A stretch of DNA of 64,000 bases, from positions 38,835,857 to 38,899,856 of the forward strand of contig JAHLJT010004567.1 in assembly GCA_031308135.1 (NCBI GenBank), in the 5' to 3' direction. Each line of letters opens with the position of its first letter. The first letter of the stretch is position 1. The stretch is from Acheta domesticus. Its lineage: Eukaryota; Arthropoda; Insecta; Orthoptera; Gryllidae. The notes below the pieces were generated by a model, which worked only from the letters and a program-made list of their open reading frames with translations, was not told where the DNA came from and searched no databases. Below are positions 57,332 through 64,000 of the stretch, in pieces. A program made the translations under genes and the position numbers.

Positions 57332-58163
57332 GTCCAAAAGGCGGCTAGTTGACACACATATATCCTACACTGTGGGGCAGGGAGCTGACGACTTGGAGCT
57401 AGGAATTATTTATTATTCCATGGCTGACGGTGCTTGGCTATCACTACCAACTGTGCAAAAGGCAGATAACATCAGTGACATGAGCACGTGAGTGAATGTG
57501 AATAAATCGTAATCCGCAACCGTATGTAATCGTGTGGCAAGGAGAACTGAAGAGACATTTCGAAACTAGTGCACACTAGTGTGCTGTTTCCTTCTGTTAT
57601 TTTTAGAATACAAAGCATTCACGAATCCGGCGGTGAAAGCGTGTGCAAACTCTGTGGAAAGTGATTCCCTAGTTCCATACTACATTTTGACGAAAATTAG
57701 ACAAATTGCGAAGGAATTTACCGAAAATAAGTGGAACGTGACACTAAATTATTACATAACTTATGCAACGCATTTGTGTGATATTTTTTCTGTATTAAAT
57801 CTTTTTTTCAATAATCCTCGGAACACAGTAGTTGCGGTACGACACTTTCTTCTGTCGTTGTCGGGCGAATAGCCAACATTGCAAAGTGAAAAGTGTGTTT
57901 GCTACAACCGGCAGCACCTTGTAATCTAGAAAGTGGATGTGGGTGGTGTCAATGTGCGAAATCAGAACACATTCCCTGGATTCTTTATTTTAATGTGTGG
58001 CAGCTCATTTTTGTTTATTCTAATGGTTTTAAAGATATTTATGTGAATGGTATTTTAGCAATATTCTTTCTCGACAAAAACTCCATTGCTGGGAACTTCA
58101 TTGCAATACATTTTTCCGTCCCGAAATTACATTTTACCGCAATCTTTACATTCACATGCAGCA
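57332..58163 (+). promoter_or_regulatory. SCO1 upstream region
   Basis: Sequence between the retrotransposon's right target duplication and the SCO1 start codon. No TATA box or CpG island is obvious. An ATG at 57420 opens a 23-codon frame with an adjacent GTGAGT donor-like site and could belong to an upstream untranslated exon. A 97-codon frame at 57579-57872 shows no domain. The transcription start was not located. Confidence 0.35.
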
Positions 58164-59459
58164 ATGTCATCATTACTCACGAAATTGAATCGTATCTTTT
58201 GTAGCAGAAATATAGTGAGTATGTTACTTTAAAGTCACCCACTCTTTCATTTCTATTCTAATTTTTTCATGTGTTACAGGTTATATCTTCAATAAAGAAA
58301 GATGATTTGTACATTGTGCGATCCAAAACATTCAGCACTGGAACGGGCGATAATGTTGGGAAAGGCAAAGGACCTATAACTTGGAAAAGTGTAGGAATTA
58401 CAGCGTGTATAGGAGGAGGATTGTTAATGTACATGCAGTATCTAAAAGCTGCTAAAGAACAGAGTAAGAAATTTGATGTTCAATTGCAAATAATGGTTAT
58501 AATTTTAAAGGGCTTTGAAGAAATAGCTTCCATAGTACATGTCATTCATAAGTTATTGCATCTTGATTATGTACGAGATATTAGTTAAAACTCAAATCAT
58601 TATTTGCTCTTACAAATTTAAATGAAATAACCAAATTTATTATTGAAGTGTTGAAAAAACAAAATTGTGGATTTCTTTGTGTAGAGATTCTCCGTGAAAG
58701 GCAAAGGGCACTCGGGAAAGCATCAATTGGTGGTCACTTTGAACTCACTGATCACAACAAAAAGAAAAGAAGAAGTGATGAATTTCTTGGTCAATGGGTT
58801 CTTATTTATTTTGGATTTACTCATTGCCCAGATGTATGCCCCGATGAACTTGAAAAAATTGTTGCAGTTGTGGATAAACTAGGTGAGTGAGATAATTCCA
58901 AAGTTTTATATTAGTACTCACTGTTGATTTATTAACTTATAATTAGATGTGTGAAATGTTCATATTCTTTCCTGAAGTTTTTCATCAAACAATAATTTCA
59001 TTCCTAATGTTTCAGACCAAGACTCTTCAGTTCCTAAAATACAACCTATCTTTATCACAGTTGATCCAGTTAGAGATACTCCAGAAGTTATTGGCCAGTA
59101 TATAAAAGAGTTTTCTCCTAAGCTAATCGGTTTAACTGGAAATGTTGAAGAAGTAGAGAAAGTTTGTAGAGCTTACCGGGTGTACTTTAGTGCTGGTCCA
59201 AGGGATAGAGATGATGACTATATTGTAAGTAGTAACAAGTACAGTGCTTTCATTTTAATCTATATATGAACTGCAATGAGGGAATTACTTAATATTAATC
59301 TTATTTTCTCAGGTGGATCATACGATCATAACATATCTGGTGAATCCTGACGGACAGTTTGTGGATTATTATGGACAAACAAAGAAGGTTGATGAAATTT
59401 GTGATAGTATAATTGTAAATGTAGCAAAGTATGGACAACTGCATTCTTCATGGTTTTAG
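58164..59459 (+). CDS. SCO1: SCO1 mitochondrial copper chaperone for cytochrome c oxidase, five exons
   Basis: Exons: 58164-58214, 58280-58463, 58685-58882, 59016-59224 and 59313-59459. Introns are 65, 221, 133 and 88 bp, all GT-AG and with matching phases; the total is 789 nt, 262 residues. Residues 1-17 ([17 protein letters not shown]) are basic with no acidic residue, as in a mitochondrial presequence. One membrane segment lies at about 52-72. The thioredoxin-like domain follows, with the copper-binding C126-PDV-C130 in [22 protein letters not shown], and the third ligand H217 in VDHTI. Known role of the family: tethered to the inner mitochondrial membrane, it delivers copper to the CuA site of COX2. 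The length is close to insect and human SCO1. The start was chosen because it gives a presequence and a phase-0 join to exon 2; an earlier exon in the 5' UTR is possible. Insects usually have one SCO gene, so SCO1/SCO2 paralogy is not decided here. Confidence 0.93.
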
Positions 59460-61114
59460 AGTTTTTGAAAATTTAAGACACTTTCTGGAATGAGAAATAT
59501 GCTATGAAAATATTTCTGTAAGCTCTAAAAGCTTGAAGTCTGAGAGTATAAGAACAATCCTTAATTTAATGTAATTGACTGATTAAGGACATTAGTAATG
59601 ATGGTACTAGGGTGGGAAGGAAATCTGTTCAAGGGATTTCTTGATTTTTGTGTATGTTGAAAATATTTCTCGTGTGCAGATGAAGTGGAGAAAAAAGTAC
59701 CTTCTAACAATGATTCAGATGATTACATCTGCTTGTTTTTTGAGGCATTGTTCATTTAATAATCAGGACTATAAAGTATTAAAATGGAACATGGTTTATC
59801 CTTTGTGATGCCACTTAAGGAGAAATTACTGCCAAAGAACTAATAATTTTTTAACTAACATTTCAAGAATTGCCTTTTCTTATTTTGAATTAACTTTATA
59901 TGTATGGTACTGATGCATTTGTATTAACTTACAGATTTATTTAGTAACATTTTCCCCCTTTATTCTCTTCAAATATTTATAATTTGATGTTTGTGAATAA
60001 GTAGAATGGAACAATGAAAGTAGAGGGTGTTTTGTAGCCATAAGTTGTGAATTATATTTTCTCTTTATGCCAGAGAAAAATTTAAAATTGTGGATGTTTT
60101 TTGTTTCTTTCTCAAATTCTAAATTTGTAGTTTTAAATAGCCAACGTACTTGATTTTGGTGCCTGGTTCAGTGCCCTCAAACACGGGGCAAATAGATCCA
60201 TAGAGCAAAGGAAGGTGCAGTTTCAAATGGTGCTGATAATTTAAAAAAATTCTAAATGCATTCTCAGAGACCAGTTAATTTATGGGAGCTTAATTCTTGA
60301 ATAGTAACAAGAATATGCTTACAGTAGTCTGAAATATATTTCTTTTGATTTGGTGATAAGTGCTGTGTTTGTGATAATTTGGAATGGAGTGATATTGTTG
60401 CAAATGAACCAATTTAGAAAACATGAAGATTGTGGTGCTGTGGCATGCAGAGCAATGTATTTGTTGATATTTCCCAAAGTTTTAATTTTCACGTATCATG
60501 TTTTGTTGAATTATCTTCCTGCATTATTTTTGTAGAACTAACAATTAAAACAGATACTGGAATAGTAGATACTAGAACGCTGGAATTTATTGAAAATACA
60601 AAATTTTCTATGCAAATTATTTGTTGTAAGAAAAAATTACCCAAATTTTATGAAAAAATACATACATTTATGCATTTGTTATTATTGAATAACATGAGAC
60701 AATTGATTTTAATTCCATTAACATCATATTTGAAGAACATTCAAAAAGACTTCTTACAAACCCGTTTCAAAATGTATTATGAGGTTTCACAAGAAAAATG
60801 AAAGACCAGGAGTTGCTTCATTTATAATGAGTTTTTGTTTGATTTTTAAATAGTTTTCAGTTGCGGTTGCACATGCTGCTAGAGGTTTTGATGGGCTTGG
60901 AGCAATAAGTCCAGAATATCTTAGTATTTCCAGTAACGATGATGATCTGCAATTAATTAAATAATTAATTAATTTAAGATAAACTAAAACTAAACTTCAG
61001 GTGTACACACAGTTTGTCCTGAAGACCAACTAGGAATTGGTAAATTTAACCTCTTTTAAAATAGTTAAACTTTTTAATTTCTTATTTTTCCTACTTAGTT
61101 TCAATAAATGTAGT
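59460..61114 (+). other. SCO1 3' region
   Basis: AT-rich sequence after the SCO1 stop, which probably includes its 3' UTR. The poly(A) site was not fixed. A 123-codon frame at 60430-60801 has no recognised domain. Confidence 0.4.
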
Positions 61115-61520
61115 GAACAGAGTATGCATTGCATAGAGGAAGTTATGTAATCCCACAAAATATTGGATGAGATGTAAACAGAAATGCACATTTTGGGAGA
61201 TGCTCATTCCTTAAAAGTTTTGTTTGTTGTGTTGTTGCTGTTGCTATTTTTGAGCTTCTGTCAACTGAATTTTGCTCTGCCTCTGTGAACAAAACGTGTA
61301 TAAACCACTTGTGGTATTTTCCACAAAATTAATATTCTCTAATCAATCTGATTTGTCAGAAAATGTAGTGGACTTGCTGTATCTTTACATTTTTGGAGAA
61401 TATTCACATAAAGCCAAAGGCCAAATTTTGTTAAAAATGGTGCAGGTCTAATTTTCTTTGTAAGATCTGATTTTTGAAAAATTGCAAACGTTAAAGAATT
61501 TTTAGACCAAGTCCTACATT
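61115..61520 (-). repeat. Family A repeat, very old 3'-part copy
   Basis: Recognisable minus-oriented 3' module elements in order: GGAAGTTATGTAATCC, CACATTTTGGGAGATGC, CCTCTGTGAACAAAA, TAAACCAC...TTTTCCACAAAATTAATATTC and TCTAATCAATCTGAT, then TTTACA...GAATATTC. Strongly diverged. Confidence 0.45.
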
Positions 61521-64000
61521 ACATTATTAAAGATATTTCAGTATTACAGGAATAAAAAGTAGACTGTTGTTTTAATGGAGATTATGAGTAATAATATTAT
61601 ATTCTACACATTTTCTGTAAAGTTATTTAATTGGGAAAAAATTGTTCCTTAATGAGTGTGAAGTTGAAGAATTTTAAAGTTACTTTATTTACATAGATTT
61701 TGTGGGAAAAAATGGTGTCCAATGTCTTTGAGATAGATTAATAGATTCAAAGAAACAAAACATCAAAATCAATTTAACTTTTAAAGTGGTTTTAGGAAAT
61801 TCTAGATACTAATAAAAATGGTGAGTTGTTTCCATTAGTTTGAAGAAGAGATATTTTTATAGGATGGCTGAACTATTAGAAGTTCTTAGCTTGCAATGCA
61901 ATTTTGTAACCATGACACGTAGGGTGGTAAAATCAGTGGGCCAGTGTTGCTCTGCACAGGGGTGTGGAGTAGGTGTGCTCATCATCCAACTGAGGCTGTG
62001 GATGTTTTGAATTGTGATTGTGTCACAGGGGCATTCCTAGTTCCTTATGTATCACCTCTGTACCTGACTTCTTTTATAACGCATTGCCTGAGCACTAACT
62101 ATGTGTGAACTATTGTAATTGATCTGGCTTTGAACTCCTAGAACATTGATACAAGATCTAAGATATGACAAGACCTACCATGGGCATAGGTGAAGGACTG
62201 AAATGAGCCTAAAGACTACCTAGACATGAGGGTACTTTTATGTGGGAATTATTCTGAGGAGAGCGGTAGTTATGATGGGAGGTCCTGATAATTCCCTTGG
62301 GTGCCGGTAGATGGTAGTCAGGAAGGGATGCAGCAAACCCTGAAATATCACTGTGTTTCAAAAGAACTGGGAACTAGTATGTGATGTCTGGCCCATTTTG
62401 TATACTACTAGTTAATTTCATACATCCTATAAAATATTTGTTTGTTGACTTTGATTATATTTCAGACTTTTCAAAATGGTAAATTGTTAAATTAAAAATA
62501 CAATAATGCATGGATGTAATTTGGAACAAACAAAATTAATTCCCTCTAAAAAAATTTGTTAAGCAAAAATCCACTTTTCAAAAGAATTCCTCTCCTAGAA
62601 TGTGACAAGTATGGCGCAAAACTTCATCACGTGAGCTGTCTCAGCCCATGGTTCAAGAAGTTGACCCAATGGCATTTTCTAGATCTCTCACTTCCAACAT
62701 ATGAAGTCCAATGTAGCATTTTGAAGAACATTTTGTATAGAATGGAAAGGGAGTCTTCTTTCGATTGATGATTAGTAATATAAGCTTAATTTTTTGTTGT
62801 TTTTTATTTCCGTTTGTGTAATTATTAACTGAGTAACATGTTTAAGAGTGTATAGGATTTTTATTCATTTGTATTTTACATAATTGTGACAATTCAACCT
62901 AGCTCAAAATATTGTGAGAGAAGTGGTCTCCTCCTTCCTTAAGTTATACCATGTAAATAACAAATACTTGACTTATTAAGTTTTTGCCTAATAGTTGTCA
63001 TTTGAGTGCACAGATATTAATTCTACTAAAAGCAAATGTTCAATGACTGATTATTGATTGTTTGGCTAGATTAACTACTGTTCTGATCATTGATAGGAAA
63101 CATTAACATGAGAAATCCATGTCCAAATTTAACTATATCATTGTTTGAATTATTAATATGTCAGTCCTTTTTTTAAGTGGTGCACTGTATTTGAGGGTTT
63201 CTGCCCAAAAGTAGTTTTGCAAGCCCCATTTCCTTTGCTGAGATGTTATTGCAGTAATTTATCCCAGATTTTTAAGGGGGCATGTAGTAATAAGTAATAT
63301 ACAAAAAAAGTAATAAATTAAAAAAAAGGATATGAAAATATATGCTGAATATTATAATCACTGAAATGTAAACCTTGACTGGCAGGCTTACAATGAACAG
63401 TTGATTAATTATTTTAATGTTTCACACACATTTCATGTAAGTTTCACCGTTCTTCAGTGGTTCATTAACAATTATTTGCTTAATATATTTCTGATATGCA
63501 TTATTAGATGCTTTTCATCTGGATCCTGGAACTGCCCTAGTTTTCTATTGCCATAAACAGATATTTTTTCTTACTTTTCCAAAATGAACCCAAGTTAATA
63601 TTTCTCCAAATATCTACAATTAGTAACATGAGAGATAATTAAGTACAAACGCGCAAGCCTTATGCTGTAGAGCTATTTTCCAAGTTTTCGACTGATGAGG
63701 AGAAAACTAAGTTCGATAAAGGTACGTTTGGAGAAGGGGCGCTGAGAGAAAACTAGGCATGGAGCGATAGATCCATGGAAACACCGTATTTCAAACAAAT
63801 GCCCTCCTTCCCCCCAATACATGTACAATTACTTTCTCCATGCAATAGACAACTTCTCAGTTAATTTTAATTAGAAGTAAATACATTTTGTATGTAATTT
63901 GAAAAAAATATTCGAGGCCTCGGGAAAGTTGCTCCCCTACCTTTAACAGGCCTCACTGATAATAAGCAAGTTTTCAGCATGCCTGTTGTATCTTTTAACC
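61521..64000. other. AT-rich interval to the window end
   Basis: No recognised gene. A moderately GC-richer block at 61920-62400 has a non-coding look and may be an unknown repeat. A 70-codon frame at 62556-62768 shows no domain. Confidence 0.4.

Noticed and set aside
57579..58204. 97- and 103-codon ORFs upstream of SCO1
   Set aside because: They do not join SCO1 exon 2 in phase, lack a targeting sequence or domain, and a better exon 1 exists at 58164-58214.

Overview
This is a eukaryotic, AT-rich window (no operons, ribosome-binding sites or dense coding) dominated by transposable elements. It contains spliced genes with GT-AG introns and arthropod-type mobile elements: I-like non-LTR retrotransposons with RNase H, piggyBac-, hAT-, Tigger- and TA-target foldback elements. 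The most likely source is an insect or other arthropod with a large, repeat-rich genome; I cannot name the species. There are two assembly gaps (17611-17710 and 49559-50558).

Layout. 1-2150: two non-autonomous piggyBac-type elements that share one TTAA. 2450-4800: a degenerate copy of a repeat I call family B carrying a small hairpin insertion, purine-rich duplicated sequence, and a 244-bp inverted-repeat element. 4803-5650: an isolated, extremely GC-rich island containing a (GGGCGGT)n minisatellite. 5915-8824: family A repeat fragments and a decayed Tigger/pogo transposon. 9300-21600: sparse repeats, AT-rich DNA and a full-length family A element (19056-20622). 21660-24206 (minus): a PARN-like deadenylase gene fragment with intron structure but at least six coding indels. 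25212-26743: two palindromic elements and rearranged hAT ends. 26744-33660: family A copies, one split by a 1.5-kb hAT. 33700-35885 (minus): a 5'-truncated CR1/L2/Daphne-like non-LTR element. 36021-43812: family A rearrangements, a 1.25-kb foldback element, a 907-bp element with a 10-bp target duplication, and a hAT transposase C-terminal relic. 43925-47560: family B copies, one with a tRNA-Gly-like segment and a nested 776-bp hAT. 51409-57317 (minus): a 5.9-kb I-like retrotransposon with 14-bp target-site duplications. 58164-59459 (plus): a complete five-exon SCO1 gene.

The only clearly functional cellular gene is SCO1, the mitochondrial copper chaperone for cytochrome c oxidase. All its splice phases agree and it gives a 262-residue protein with the CxxxC motif and the distal histidine. 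The retrotransposon sits about 830 bp upstream of its start codon. PARN (poly(A) 3'-exonuclease) is represented by eight exon blocks with good splice sites but broken reading frames.

No single new defence or metabolic system is visible. The most unusual material is structural: family A, a roughly 1.6-kb unclassified element built of ~305-bp tandem units; its two reciprocal derivatives with duplicated 3' ends or duplicated 5' ends; and paired palindromic elements that share a core but have unrelated outer arms.
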